Both the position numbers and the translations under genes were made by a program. A DNA stretch of 64,000 nucleotides from positions 12,264,501-12,328,500 of the forward strand of contig NW_023503608.1 in assembly GCF_014529535.1 (NCBI RefSeq), read 5' to 3'. Source of the stretch: Bradysia coprophila. Lineage: Eukaryota > Arthropoda > Insecta > Diptera > Sciaridae. A model generated the notes under the pieces. That model was not told where the DNA came from. It saw only the letters and a program-made list of their open reading frames with translations, and ran no database searches. Of this stretch, positions 36,850 through 50,031 are shown in pieces (position 1 is the stretch's first letter; every line of letters starts with the position of its first letter).

Positions 36850-39320
36850 GGAATTTATGAAATTTGTCTTCGTACGGGGCTGTCTATATTGCCTCCGGCA
36901 ATTTAGTTGTATATGATAACAAGGCAAAGAGTGGATAATGTAAGTGATTTTAAAGGGAGAATAGTTTTTCAGCAGAGGAGAAAATGAAGTAAGAGAAATG
37001 AAGAGTTTCACATTAAAGGCTTTTGATACGAATAGGTGTTTCGTACGGGTCGGCGTTAGCTATGTTTTTAATTTGGAAATTGGGAACTTGTTACGGATTA
37101 TCATCTGTTATCGATATTTGAAGAATTAAAGACAATCTCTGACCAAGATTCGGTGGTAGAAGTAGAGTAAAGTCACATGATTCTTCGGATTGATGGTGTC
37201 ATTTAAATAGAGAGCACGCTAAAAAAAACGATTTTTATACCACCACTTGCTCATGCATGTAGGAAAAAAATTGAAAATGTAAGAACCTCACGCTTTGGTG
37301 TGAGGCCTTAAACTCTGTATTCTTTAGTTTGATTCCAAATCTTTTACTTCTTCAGTTTTAGATAACCGAGAACAGTAGTAAGAGATCATCGCTTATTTTT
37401 GTCATTATTATCGATAACAGATTATGTAGTTTGTGAAAAGTTGCTATACTTCTATGTTCAAACCGAGCTCTATGAATCTTGCATAACGAAGGCAAATTGA
37501 AAACATACCACGATAGGAGATTGAAATAGATCCATTTTGTTAAGCAGTAAACTGTAACGAGCAATTTTGCGGTACTTACCATTGCAATCTGATTTGTAAC
37601 ATACTTTAAAAGTGTTCGTGTGTTTTCGGCCTAATCGGACGTATCATTACAGACAGATTATAAGTAAGGTATCGAAAGTGAGAAATTCATCTTATTCTTT
37701 TGTTTTATACATTTATTTTGAATTATAAATAATTTTCTTTTCTTTTTTTTTAATATGCAATATGTTTTCATGTCTTCATGGAACGTGGAAGTACACAATC
37801 TAATACAAAGTGTTAAAGTCATAAATTGTTGATTACATAATTAATGGATTTTCTTTCATATTTAGGACAATATTATATGATTTTTTGTTTCAATTTAAAA
37901 TGATCCAAAGTTAATGAGGTATAAAATATATAGGTTTTTGTGTTGTCATTTTTGTATTTTTGATTTGTCAAATTATTACACTTTTTGTTTTGATTCCGTT
38001 TCCTTTACATACGGCCCTTTTGTACAATGCATTTTTTGTACTTCAGAACTTCCATTGATACATTCACAATCCGTAATTTTTTCTCTGTGTGTTTGCAATG
38101 CTGTACGTGCAATTTGCAACGAAAACAACGAGAATACAAGCTGTTCATGAAGATGAAAATGCAGACCAAGTACGTATATGATAATAATTAACATAACATC
38201 ATGGATATTGTGGAAGAACCTCGTTGATAGGAAGAAATTGAATGGAAATTAACTGTAATCATATATGCCGTAATCGTAAATATATTTTGTTTACGTATTA
38301 AGACAGGGTTGAGATTTTCCCATACTTTCCTAAATATTCCAACATTTTTCCAAATTTTCACATAAATATTTTTTGGGAAAATTAAGGAAGATTTGGGAAA
38401 ATCTGGTAAATTTAACAATTGAGCTTTCAATGTGTTAGCTAATAAAAAGAATTTGAGGCACATCAACATTTTAGTATTTGATGCAAAGTCTTTGAGACTA
38501 TCCAGAACTCATTGTTTTTATGGTCCCTATCCGTAACAGATGAGTTGCCGTTGCTGAAAGATATAAGATTCGCTCAAGTTTACCATTATCCATCACTAAA
38601 TGTGATTTTTTTTATAGCTAAAAAGTTGAGTGAAATCTTCTTTCATGGAGGAACAAATCGTGAAATTTTAAAAATTCAGAAAGAAAATGTATTGGAACTA
38701 AACAGCTTCAAACATATATATTATCCACACCACGCATTGTTGAATCAAAATAGGTCACAAATAGGTCTAAGATCTAGAAAGAATTTGAGTAAAAACTAGT
38801 TTGTGTGAGAAACGTGGTGGCCATTACTGTAAGACTCGCAGTTCAGATGCTACTACTTCAAGATAATTGCAGTCGGATATGTTGTCCGTGGAAACGAGCT
38901 GTTGTTAGCATTGAGACTGTTCAATTGAGCTAGCATAACTGATAACTAAATATTTAGGCCACCTTTTTAGTGCGTAATATGGAAAGTATGTCACAACAAG
39001 GCCTCAACCGACGATCCGAATTTTGTCAACCTACATGTAACGATTGAAATCGAAATAAGTATTGAAATGATTTCATAAAGATGAGTGTTGCACCCTTATC
39101 GTTAAAAAATTATCAAACTTCAAGGAAATTTTGATATTGTGAGAACAGATAACTGAACAATATTTAAAAACACAACGAAGACTAGTTTGCATTGTTCGGA
39201 AAACTTAATAGTTTGATCACAAAATAACGCTACTAAGTAAATTACATACTCAAAGCAGTGTTAATTCTTAGCTACACATGATGCAAAATCAAACGATGAA
39301 CATTCACGCGTCGTTTTTAT
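36850..39320. other. No gene seen
   Basis: A 95-codon plus-strand frame at 38512-38799 lacks an ATG at its start and any domain. Antisense frames at 37976-38469 are unconvincing. Confidence 0.4.
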
Positions 39321-39434
39321 ATTTTCTTTAATAATAACCTCCCCACCGTCGTCATCGATATAAATCTTAAATGTCTATGAGTTGAAGTGTTGAATTATAA
39401 AAGTCAAATAAAAAAGATAATTTCGGGATGACTT

Positions 39435-40089
39435 TTAATGTCCCTTGTCATATGTATCCTTGTGCTGATATCCGGACACATATCCAGAAGCATCAACCAC
39501 ATCTTTACGCCCCTGAACGCCTTTTCCTTTGCCTGTTTCATCGAATCGTTGTTTCGAGGAACCAGTGTACTTGGAGGTGTCCGTTAGTCTCTCCACAGCA
39601 GCAGCTGCTTTTCCCGCCTGAATTAGAAATGCTTCAATATCGCATCCAATGTTCGATTTTAATTCATTATTGTATAGCACTTACACTAACTTGAAGAACG
39701 CCTGGTGCACCACATGTGGCCATTTTATTTTTAATCTCAGCCAAGTCGACTTTCTTCGTCGTTGCTAAGTCTTCCAAGAATTTATTGTAATCGGACAGCG
39801 ACAGTTTCATCGATTTCAATTTCTTGAAATGTATGGCCGTGTCAGTGGTGGTGATTTTCTTATCAATCACTTTCGCCTGCTTCATCCACTTATCACTTTG
39901 CGACAGAGTGATGTGTTTACCGTCCGATTTGGTATCACCAAATTTAGAGAATACTTTGAAGCTCTCTTTAAAATCACCTCCGTCACGCGGCGATGAGCCA
40001 TTGCTTTCGGCAGCACCAGATTTGTTCGCTTCGTCGATGGCCAGCTTGGCCAGTTCCACCTCGGGAGCACCATTTGTTGAATCGGACAT
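39435..40089 (-). CDS. ringer: TPPP/p25-alpha family protein (ringmaker homologue)
   Basis: Two exons down the minus strand: 39685-40089 and 39435-39617, with a 67-bp phase-0 intron, giving 195 residues. The family binds tubulin and promotes microtubule polymerisation and bundling; in flies Ringmaker acts in axons. An acidic/Ser-rich N-terminal tail (about residues 1-37) precedes the p25-alpha core, which starts [14 protein letters not shown] and continues through [33 protein letters not shown] and YNKFLEDLA. The C-terminal signature is [19 protein letters not shown], then a Gly/Lys tail. The frame extends upstream to 40206, but MSDSTNG is chosen as the start because the extra residues are not family-like. 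The gene is isolated, with no close neighbour. Confidence 0.93.
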
Positions 40090-40099
40090 TATGACAGAT

Positions 40100-42075
40100 C
40101 TGAAAGATGGAGAAATTGGTGAAATTAGTAATTTGGATAAAGTGCAATTAGGGCAGTTAAATGGGTTAAACGGGCTTTGAAGAGTTATTATTTTTTGGTT
40201 ATCCAATTATTACCTATGTACTGCTACGTGTGAATACATTTGAACATCCAAATTTAGATATAAACTTGAATTGATTTTATGAACACTTAATCAAAGAAAA
40301 TACGTTGTTAGAATGTCCGCAGATATCTTTTTGTTGATTAGTAAAAAATGACCAGAGTTAATTGTTTGTCCAATATTGAAATAATTCTCAAATCACACAC
40401 AGAAGCTGTTAAAATCTTTCTAGGGAAAATGTTGTAATAGACTGACTCATTTATACACAATATATCACCACAATACGTCGTTGCTAGTCTCAGTAATTGA
40501 TTGATTCAGTAAATTGTGACTCGGATTTTTTCTCCGTTATTTTAAAAATCGTGCTTTCAGATTACAATAGTTCGTTGTGCTAATGACCATCAATTTATTG
40601 TGCTTAAAGATGAAATATTAGAACTTTGTAATAGAGGTTTATAATAGACAATTTATCTACTTTACCGATTTATGTTCAGTATAGTTAATTATTAATGAAT
40701 GTGTATTCTGAGTGTCATGTCATCGTGTCGAATAGTAACTAATCATTCATCACATTAATCAATTACTTATTTTACCCCTACGGTGATACTAATCTTGATC
40801 CGAATCTCCAATTATACACGCTTCGTTCATGTATTAGTGTACCGGTGAGTAGGTAGAAAACTGTTAACGTTATTATGTTAACACGCACTATTGATTTTTG
40901 TAATAGATGAAGGTGTCAAAACGAATGAGTAACAAAATAATTCCTTTATCAATGAAGCTAAGGTGCATTTTCAAGCTCAAACAAAAGCCGGTTGCCTTAT
41001 CTCAACCCATGAAAACTCAAATTGAAGCACTTGTTAGATAATGTTAGCACTGAACAAAACATTGTAAACTTTATTGGTGCTTGGAATTTCTTTAACTGCA
41101 TATAAAGAAGTAAACAACACGATTTACAATCGAATCAGCTTGATGTTTTATATATGCGCACCAAGCTGTACTTAATGGCTAAATATTTGTGAATTATTTC
41201 GGTAATTTATTGGTTCTATCACAAACATGCGAAATTCAACTAAAAACCAAAATGAAAATCGCTAATCATTTGACGATTTCGATGGAACGAAAATGATGTC
41301 ATACTTTTATGTTTAGATGTATTTTTGCGACACAGTGCTATTTTGTGCGCGCGTTTCTTTTTCTACAGCTTTATAATATCTACACCGCGATGAGGAAAAT
41401 AATGTGTGTGTGGCTGGTGATAATGAAAAACTGAATAAATTTCGTTATGCAGATATATTACAATGAATTTGCAGCTTGAATGCTTTTAAATTGTGATAGT
41501 AAGAGCTTCTCAGAATGCTTGTAGAACTGGTATCTACCAATTTTTATCAATAGTGTCTGAGTAAAAGATTGTTTGAACTTGTGAAATGTTTTTGCTGACA
41601 AATGCGACATTAATTGTCAATATCTTTTATTATCAATCAACTTAAAGTGCACATATTAGATCATTCAATTTTTGTTAGTATATACGTTGCATGAAATAAG
41701 ATTGCGATATGGGTCTATGTCTACAGTTTTTGATAAAGTTTATATTTGATATCACTTTCTCTGCATATTTCATGAGAGCAACCACAATATAGGATTCATT
41801 TTAATATGTTTATTGGCATCGCGACGACTAACAAAAATTAAGTTGAGTCTGGATAACCTGACGAGATGCCGAGCAGGAAGCCACTCTTTTGTGATTAACA
41901 TGGTTAATCAGTTTATCAGCAACATAATAAATGTGAACATGCACGGTTTTTCAGTGGTTATGTGGTTAACCATGATTAACCACCATATTTCACGATTAAT
42001 TGTAGTTTGCTGCAAATTAATTGTATTCAAAAGTGTAAGGTAAAGTTAACTTTACTTAATGACGGCGAAGATTTA
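40100..42075. other. No gene seen
   Basis: AT-rich 5' flank of the TPPP gene and beyond. Further TPPP 5' untranslated exons may lie here but cannot be located. Short local palindromes (gtggttaaccatgattaacc near 41962) are present. Confidence 0.4.
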
Positions 42076-42079
42076 AGAT

Positions 42080-43683
42080 TAGATTTAATCAGTTAGGGTG
42101 ATCATTTCTGATCAATGACGACGAAGCTATACCTCAAGTTTCTTAGTATAATATCTTGTTAGACAGTTTCACCCTACTGCTTTGCAATGAGACACATGAT
42201 GGAAATGGCTTCATGTATGTTTACCGACATCGCCTCGGATCGTTAAATTTTACACAAGAATTAACCTTTTCCTTTGTGGGCTGGCTGACAACACTGCAAA
42301 CGTCAACAAGTGTTTTGTTTCTGTGTCTGAATTTAATTATACTTTTTGTAGTCAGAACTGACCAGAAAAACATTTCTGTTGACTAAATCTCAGTTATGAA
42401 GTGCCACGGTCGCCGGTAAAGTTGGAGTTCTCGTATGATCATCCAATAAACCAGCGTTTTCGTGCGGCTAATGATACGGTGCTCGTGTATAAGCATACCA
42501 GTGAAAGACAGTGACAGCTGGATCCACCAGAAATTCACGACGAATATTTTGAGAACGTGTTTCAGTGAATTTTTGGACGCTGTAAGCGGAATTTCTTTGC
42601 GGAGAGACATTAGGAAGGCTTGTAGAGATTGGTACTCTTCTTAGTGGTGTGTCACTACCAGGACTCTTAGTTGCTTTGCCTCACTCGCCAGCTTTGTCCT
42701 TCGGCTGGTTTATGGTCTAAAAGTTTACTCAATTATGTGGCTAGGTCCTATTTTGCTTCTGTATGAGTAAAATGATCCGGACTATTCATAGAGCTTAGGC
42801 TTTCGGGCTATAGAGTGGACAAGGTCGACGGATGGATTAGTGGTGTTATGCTGCTGAGAGATGCTAGTTTTTACCGGCTTTTATTTTGATTCCTCGCAGA
42901 GACAGCATACACTCAATCAGTGTACAGCTCTCTGAATTTATATCCGGAGAATGTACTCGATGTTGTGCAAAACTCTTTGCAAAGGGACGATATGGTCGCC
43001 GTGTCGGGTCGTTGTGCTATTCAGTAGTGTGTCATAATCTGGACAAGCTGTCATCTTACCTTTTGCACCGAAGGCCCTCTTCTCAATGGTGGCTGGTTCG
43101 TCAGTCTAATTTGGAAGTAAGGGCTTTTGGGCTAAATAGTGGTAAAGTTTGGCGGTTTGGCCATTTGGTGGCACACTATTGAGTGACGCTTCTGCCTGGC
43201 TCGGCTTTTATATTGGCTCACTGCAGAGAAAGCTTACGTTCGAACGGGCTAGTCTGATGAAATATGAGACTGGACCAGGTTAATATCGAGCGGAATGTAA
43301 ATCACAGGCTTTGTCAATCTCAATGACAAGGACTGTGATTCGGGCGACAATGTTGCCTTACTTGCTTTCATTAGTGTAAGGCCTAAGGGGTGAGATGCAG
43401 CCGTCCTCCCAGTGGCTTTCTGACAATCACAATCTAATGAAGCGAGGTTGACGCCAGTCACTCTTTGCTTTCTGCCCTAGAGATTAGCTGATCATTTTGG
43501 TACCTAATCATAGGGATCAGTTTGCTCGCCTGGAGTGGCTCGTGTAGAGCGTAAGGTAATAGGTTGAGAAGGAGTTGAGGTCCTAAAAAGGGCTTCAAGA
43601 TTTTAATGATGACAGGGTAGCACAAAGGATCCCATGATCTGTGTGCATTGATCAGAAATGATCACCCTAACTGATGAAATCTA
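42080..43683. mobile_element. 1.6-kb terminal-inverted-repeat element, GC-richer interior
   Basis: Terminal repeats of about 38 bp with one mismatch: the left reads tagattt, then atcagttagggtgatcat and ttctgatcaatg; the right is its reverse complement ending at 43683. The interior (42400-43600) is markedly less AT-rich than its surroundings. It contains two diverged copies of a ~500-bp unit: words gtgtgtcac-tac/ata, gggct..ta.agtgg and ggcttttat.ttg...c.c(g/t)gcagaga recur around 42640-42910 and 43025-43230. Open frames such as 42886-43182 lie in this unit and show no known domain. No target duplication was recognised. Confidence 0.65.
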
Positions 43684-45280
43684 AAAACCTTTTCCTTATT
43701 TGTCCCATTGGTATTCTATTCTGTTTCCTGGTTCAAATGCATCGAAACGGTAAGGTTCGTCTGTAGTTTATAATAATTTCCTTAGGTATCTGTGTATAAG
43801 ATATAACTGTTGAGCCTCGGCGATTAAAGAAAAAACTGTGGACTGACGCTCTTGAATTCTTAACTCTTTCTCTATTTATCCATTCATTTCATCAGACACA
43901 GCAATACCTACTGAGTCAAATTAGCCAGAACAAATTCTATTCTCAATCACAGCAATAAATTCTTACAATACTCACATTTAACAATGAGCAATAAAACATG
44001 ATTTTTGATTATTTTTATACTCACAACTGTAACTGTAAATATTACTTAAAATTTGATTTTAATTAATTGGTGTAATAGCCTAGGCGGTCTATGGGTTTTG
44101 GTTTTATTTATTCATTTTTATTGTTCATTGTTTTTAAATAAAAAAAATTTACGTTACTAAAGGAAGCACAAGTCAGAAATTGATGATAATGAACAGTTGA
44201 CTGTAAAGATAATGGTTATACTGATCTATATAAAGATATCGCAAATGTATGTCAGTGGAAACATTTCATTATGATTTAATATGAAGCGTCTTTACTGTCC
44301 AGTATGACTATGTGGTTATACAGTTATAAAGAAATCGATTAATTTCTTCTTCGTTAAGCACTTTTCGCTATAATATTTCTTAAATGAAAACCTATGTCTA
44401 TGGCAGTTGGTCTTGAAACGAAAGTGGTTTCTTATTACGTGCAAACACATTTTTTCGTTAAGAGCTTCAACTACGATAGTTATAGATACAACGAAAAACA
44501 ATTTATAGAAATTTGCTAACAGAGGAGATGTTCCGTAGTTGTATATCTATTTCTATTACTCGTTCTCTGGTTCACACCTTTTATAAATGTTATTCAATTC
44601 GTATAGAAAATTAGCTATACTTTCTTCAGTTAATGATAGTTCATATTTTATCAATAAAGTGAGAAGTCACATACAGTAAGAATGTAGGTTATGCGAAAAA
44701 TAAATCATTAAAAAACAACAGTGCGTTCTTCTGCTTGATATAAATTAACGTTGTCATTGGTAGCCATAGGTTTCTATCGAAAATAACAGATTTTCTTTAG
44801 AAACTTTTAGCGTTTCGTATTTTGTAAACGGCATGCGTATCGCGATATAATGGTTCAATATTTTGACTTCTTTTGTTTCGGTGTTTTCAATCCTATATTG
44901 CAAATAGCTATTTTGCTAACTAGTTAGTAAGTGGGGATATTTTTCGCAATAGATGTGAGATTGCCGATACGAGCCGAGGGCGAGTTCGGCAGCACATTGT
45001 ATGCTCAAACTCCCGTAGCAACAAGATTTTATGAACAGCAGTGAGATCCTCATTTTTTCCATATGGACAAAGTTTTCATACAAAATTGTACTCTATTTGA
45101 CGGCTGTCACTCGATGCTTCCAGTGTGTTGACAATAGTAAAAAAAACATCCTCCAAACATTTATGATCTCGAAACGCCAATACTTATCATTTGAATGAAG
45201 GCTCTCCTCTCCGAGTTTCGTTTGAAATTGAGAGAGACAAACATTCTAAAACCAGCCAATAATCTATGAAAGTTTAGTTT
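43684..45280. other. No gene seen
   Basis: AT-rich. A short palindrome (gccgatacgagccgagggcgagttcggc region) is near 44963. No gene. Confidence 0.4.
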
Positions 45281-45433
45281 TACCAATGCAACTCAAGCAT
45301 GAGGGGTACTCTAAATACAGTACTGAAACTGGACAGTGTGTCATAGTAGAACACTGTAAAAACATTTCCATGCAAAATAGAGTACTTTCTGCAGCTAACC
45401 ACTATGATCACTCATGCTTGAAGTGCGTTGGTT
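45281..45433. mobile_element. 153-bp MITE-like hairpin element
   Basis: Inverted ends accaatgcaactcaagcatgag (left, 22 bases; seven-base gaps excluded) and ctcatgcttgaagtgcgttggt (right), with agtactc / gagtact inside. It lies about 20 bp left of the GC-rich TIR element. Confidence 0.65.
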
Positions 45434-45455
45434 TTACGATATTATTTTTTGTCAC

Positions 45456-46271
45456 TAGAGCACTGCGCCGTTCAGCCGATAGAGAGTTGGCGGCTAAAAC
45501 GTAGCCGACACCCTTCGGCGGCCGGCTAGTATGATATTTATGGCGGCTAGCCGGCTCAGCCGGCTGAATAACAAAATTAAAATACAGTAGAAGAAAAGTG
45601 AATACCGTTAGGTTTACTGATTTGGGACTAGTTTTGGATTCCACACAAAATTTGTTTAACCAATAAAGGACTAATATTTCATATTCGGAATTTTTGGTAG
45701 GCACACGATCGCCAGTTGAAATGAAATTAATCTAGGTCCTCTTTTGTTAAACACATTTTGTGTGGAATCATTTGGAATCCACAATGAGTCCCAAATCAAA
45801 ATACCTGACGATATTCACTTTTGTTCTCCTGTATTGCTACAATCGAATCAAATGTCATAGAAGTACGCAAGTCAGAAGACAGTTACAGAGATATTTGTTT
45901 CTTATGGATTAGGCGAAACCGCTTCCATTCAAAAAAGGAATGAAACATTCAACAAAGGCAGCTGTTTAAGCTGATCTCACTCGTACTACAACTACAACAC
46001 GCGCACGTTTTACCATTTCACATGTAGTACATTCATGACTTTATTGTACTGCCCTCTACCAGTCGACAGGTGCGTACACAATTCTGTAAGCCAACGAAAA
46101 AAATTGCTGCAAAATTCTCCCAAACTGTATTAAAACCAAAACTTTCGCAAGCCATCTTCCGCCGCCGATTTTTAACACGGCTGAGGCGGCTGAGAGAGGT
46201 ATCGGCGGTGGTTCCGGCTGATGTGCTTTTTCGGCGGCGGCCTCGGCGTGGCTGAACGGCGCAGTGCTCTA
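45456..46271. mobile_element. 816-bp hAT-like element with GC-rich ends and 8-bp target duplication
   Basis: Terminal inverted repeats begin tagagcactgcgccgttcag and end with the exact reverse complement. Perfect direct repeats tttgtcac flank it at 45448-45455 and 46272-46279. The subterminal parts are unusually GC-rich, full of cggc/gccg words (cggcggccggctag, ggctagccggctcagccgg, cggcggcggcctcgg). No transposase is visible. The 8-bp duplication points to hAT-type mobilisation by inference. A separate hairpin is nested inside. Confidence 0.8.
45592..45836. repeat. Hairpin nested inside the GC-rich element
   Basis: Arms pair as agtgaatacc / gatattcact at the outside, then tttgggact / agtcccaaa, then ggattccacacaaaat / attttgtgtggaatc. 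The composition is AT-rich, unlike the GC-rich flanks, consistent with a later insertion into the surrounding element. Confidence 0.7.
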
Positions 46272-46279
46272 TTTGTCAC

Positions 46280-48645
46280 ATAATGCTCACGTATGAGTAC
46301 GAGTAGGAAAGCCAATGAACAAATCACTGACATTTGACATTTTAAAAACTACTGGAAACTTCAATTCTACACAGTGACTGGTTTTAGTATGATATATACT
46401 GTAAATGTGACCTTCTTTGCAAATCTAATGTTTTATACAAAATCCATTACATCATCGGTAGGTCTCGGTGTCAACAAATAGTTTGCTACTAATGCAAACA
46501 CTTGGAAGAGTCGTTTGAATTTGTCGTCGTAGATAACAGGTTGAATGTAGTTTGTAACAGATGATGAAACAAATGTTTTTTTTTAGATATATTGATAATA
46601 TCCTCATTGATCCATAAAAAACCAAATAAATTAGACGAAATGTCGATCCTACATCCATCAGCATTTAACCAACGTATTTCGTAATAAGACCCAAAATGTA
46701 CCCAACGAGTCATAATCGAATTCCCGCACAATTCATAATTGAATTGAAACAATGAAGTGTGGGTACTTACTGACCATCACTAACATTTACACTACGCCGT
46801 TTATAGCATTTAATTCACCATCACATATCATCAAATATGCAAACTAATAATTATACAATTGGATGAGGCAATAGAAAATCATCTCCTCATTTCGTTCGTA
46901 TGGGTTACACACTGACGTTGATGTTTATTTTTATTTTAGATGATGGGACACCAACACTCATTTTGTTAGCTAATCTCAAAATTTCCACTAAACTTCCGGT
47001 AAATATATAATGCGCATGCACCTATATCGATCGAATGGTGGTGTATGAATGTTCCTACAGGTTTCTCACTTCATCTCAAATATGCTTCCCGATTCCATCT
47101 CTCATTGTTATTATTTTTCTGGGTTTCTATTCGCTGGATGCTAACTATAGCATACTTTTTCTCAAAGTGTGTGCATGTTTGTAAAATTATGATTCGATTG
47201 GTATTGAATTGAAGGAGCTTATATAGGACGTTTATACAGATTTTACATGAGATTTTCATCGTAATTCATTTTTCCAGTTATGAAACACGACGACCGTTTT
47301 TCTTTGTGTGATAAAATAAAATGTAACGGAATGTAAAAATTCCCTGAGTGCGAAGAGCATGGATGGCGTCAGAAGTTTTTGATAACATGATGTCATTTTC
47401 ACTAAAATAAACATGTTATCCAAACGCTTGTTCGCTCATAATTGAATTTTTTTTCTATTTTATTTTTTGTTGCTTTCGATTGTGTAATTTATGTAATCAC
47501 TCTATACCATCTTCCAAATTATCGCATAGAGAAATATTTTAATGAAATACACAAAGAATTACCTTTTGCTATTGTATTATGTTATATGTAATCCAAAGTA
47601 GCGCGATGTGGCAAATTGCAATTTGATTCAGTTAACACTTTTCACCAAGCCACTATTCAATATCAACTTTACAAAACACCTTTCCTAAACAGCACAGTTA
47701 AATGTAACTATTTCAATTAATTGCTCATTATCTAATGCGATCCACGAAGATTTTCAAAACGTATCTATTGTCGACCGACTAGAACACTGCCACAAGACTG
47801 AATACAGACTAATGTTTTGAATTCCGAAAAGCTCTTTCAATCGTTGTGTTTTGGGTGCTGGCTTTGTAGATTTTTCCATCGTAGAAAGTCGTCGAAAATC
47901 GCTATATGCGTGAAAATCGCAATCGGCTACGGTTATATGCGTGTATAAGATATTAGGATTCATGCAAAAGCGTTGTTTGGAAGCTTTCATATTATTATGT
48001 TGAAAAAGGACACACTATTGCGTGTTTAGGAGTAATTCTTTGATTAAAAAGTGAAAGTGTATGTGGTGAGTCATCGATTGTCATCTTGTGTTTTATGGGT
48101 TAATTTTTTTGTAACAACGATTCGCACGGACACGGAATGGGTTTTCTCTATTGGGATGACTAAAGAAGAGTATAAATATACAATCACTACACACGTTGTG
48201 TGTTTTTGATTTATTATTCGTGAAAATCGCATAGGAACATTCATTTCCATAATATCTTCAGAGGTTGTTGAACTTTGAAACGAATTTGATTTTATGTTTT
48301 CGTCAAAAAAAAATCGTACAAATTTAACACTATACCAAATTGAAATCTCGGTCATCGCTTGAGGTCAAAGTTAAACGACTTGTGAGGTTAGTAAAGACTA
48401 TATATACAGTAAGCCTGTTTTGTTTTCGGTAACAGACTTCAGGAATAAGCGCCACGTTTTCAGCTATGCAGTTTTTTTTATTTTGCGAAATACATGTTCA
48501 AAAAATGAAGTACAAGATTTAAAATGAACCTCATGAGAATATCTAGATAAAATGAAGTAATTGATCCGATAGCGAAATTACTGATATATGGTGTTTAAGT
48601 TTGCATGACCTGTTTTCACAGTTGGCCTACTCATATAATCACACT
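46280..48645. other. No gene seen
   Basis: Two minus-strand ATG-initiated frames, 47754-47990 (78 codons) and 48071-48355 (94 codons), lack domains, splice partners or a convincing promoter. I leave them uncalled. Confidence 0.4.
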
Positions 48646-48651
48646 ATTCGC

Positions 48652-48981
48652 AGAGTGTTTTACTTTCTTTATACCACTACAGTTAGAGGCAGTGAATTTT
48701 CAGCATTAATTTCGTTCAGCTGGTTTTCAGCTGATCCACACAAACCATCAAAACTGTTTATACGTCTTTATAGGGTTTTACCACTACCACGCACGTGCGT
48801 GTAGCAGCTTCAATCGTATAAACAGCTGAAGCAAATTAATGCTCAAATTTCACTGCCTCTGACTGTAATACAAGTGTGTTGAAAATCCATTGTGTCCGAC
48901 AGATCAACTGTACTCACTTGACACTGAAACAATAGCGAACCACAGCTAAAACTGTGCTAAATGTCCGAAGTAAAACACTCT
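48652..48981. mobile_element. 330-bp inverted-repeat element
   Basis: Ends agagtgttttactt and aagtaaaacactct pair exactly. Inner arms also pair (acagttagaggcagtgaa / ttcactgcctctgactgt; gcattaattt / aaattaatgc), so the element folds over most of its length. Non-coding. Confidence 0.75.
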
Positions 48982-50031
48982 ATAAGCATGCTTGCACGTA
49001 TTTATCACTATCACACAGCTACGTGTCATGTGGAACCTGTATGAGAAAACTGAATTGGTCCACAATTTTTTTCAGTACTTCATTCTTTGCGCTTTATCTA
49101 TGAAATTAAGAGAGCACTGACATTAGTAGTTTTATGACGAAATGTACTAGACATGTAATAGAAATCTATTACATTTGAGCTTTAGTTTCCAAGGAGCATT
49201 TTCCCTGTAAAGTTAAGTAAGCATTGGGTTTGCAGTAGCTGGTAAAACAACTGAAGTAATCTTAGACTAAATAACCTTTTGAAGTAATTGCGGAAGTTCT
49301 TGCAAGAAATCCAACGGAAAATTTTTCTTATTTTTACAAGTTCTACAGCTATGTACTTCAGACGGGTGGGTTGCCATGATTTTTTCATATAAATTAACGA
49401 TAAATTCTGCTACATCAATTCACTATTCGTTAATCATAGTTTCATCAATTTTGCGCTAGTCTACCTTAAATGTACGTACGCTGTAGAAAACCTATACGTT
49501 GGCCTGTAGAGGCACCACCTTTTTTTTCAGTACTTAATTCTGATGAAATAACTTCACTCGCGTCAATCTGGTAAAATCAATGAAAGTATAAAACAGGTAT
49601 GGCCTGTTCATACAAACCGGATGACATAGCGATTTAGAGGTCAGTTTGTTTATATGAAATGGCTATGTCCTCCGCTACACACAAAGTTTGACATTTGACC
49701 ATATCTTGTGTTGACGTTCATTGGGTAAAATATCCATGAAATGTCATATAGCAGTTAAGTTGCTTCACAAAAAAGTAGAGCACTGACGAAATGTAGCAGG
49801 ACTATACAAAAATCTATTACATTTATGGCCGAAAACTGTGTTTGCATGATGTATAAGTAAACAAAAAAACAAGTACCGTGTATACAGACCTTAAACCCCT
49901 GGTATATAGAAGAGATATCTGCTGGGACGTACTTCTTCAGATTGACTGATGACAGTTTCATCTTTTTTTTCCGAGTCTGTGCTATCAATGTTTTTATTCA
50001 ATTCATAACAAAAATTCAAAAGAACAAGAAT
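48982..50031. other. Upstream region of OSGEP; no gene called
   Basis: Contains two related segments starting agagcactgac at 49110 and 49779, each followed by acgaaatgta.ta and aaatctattacattt; they are diverged direct repeats. A basic 68-codon minus-strand frame at 49182-49388 has an ATG but no supporting context. Confidence 0.4.

Noticed and set aside
40090-40206. Upstream extension of the TPPP frame
   Set aside because: In-frame but unlike the family N-terminus; MSDSTNG at 40089 is the better start.
48071-48355. 94-codon ATG-initiated minus-strand frame
   Set aside because: No domain, promoter or splice partner; a frame of this length is expected by chance in a window this size.
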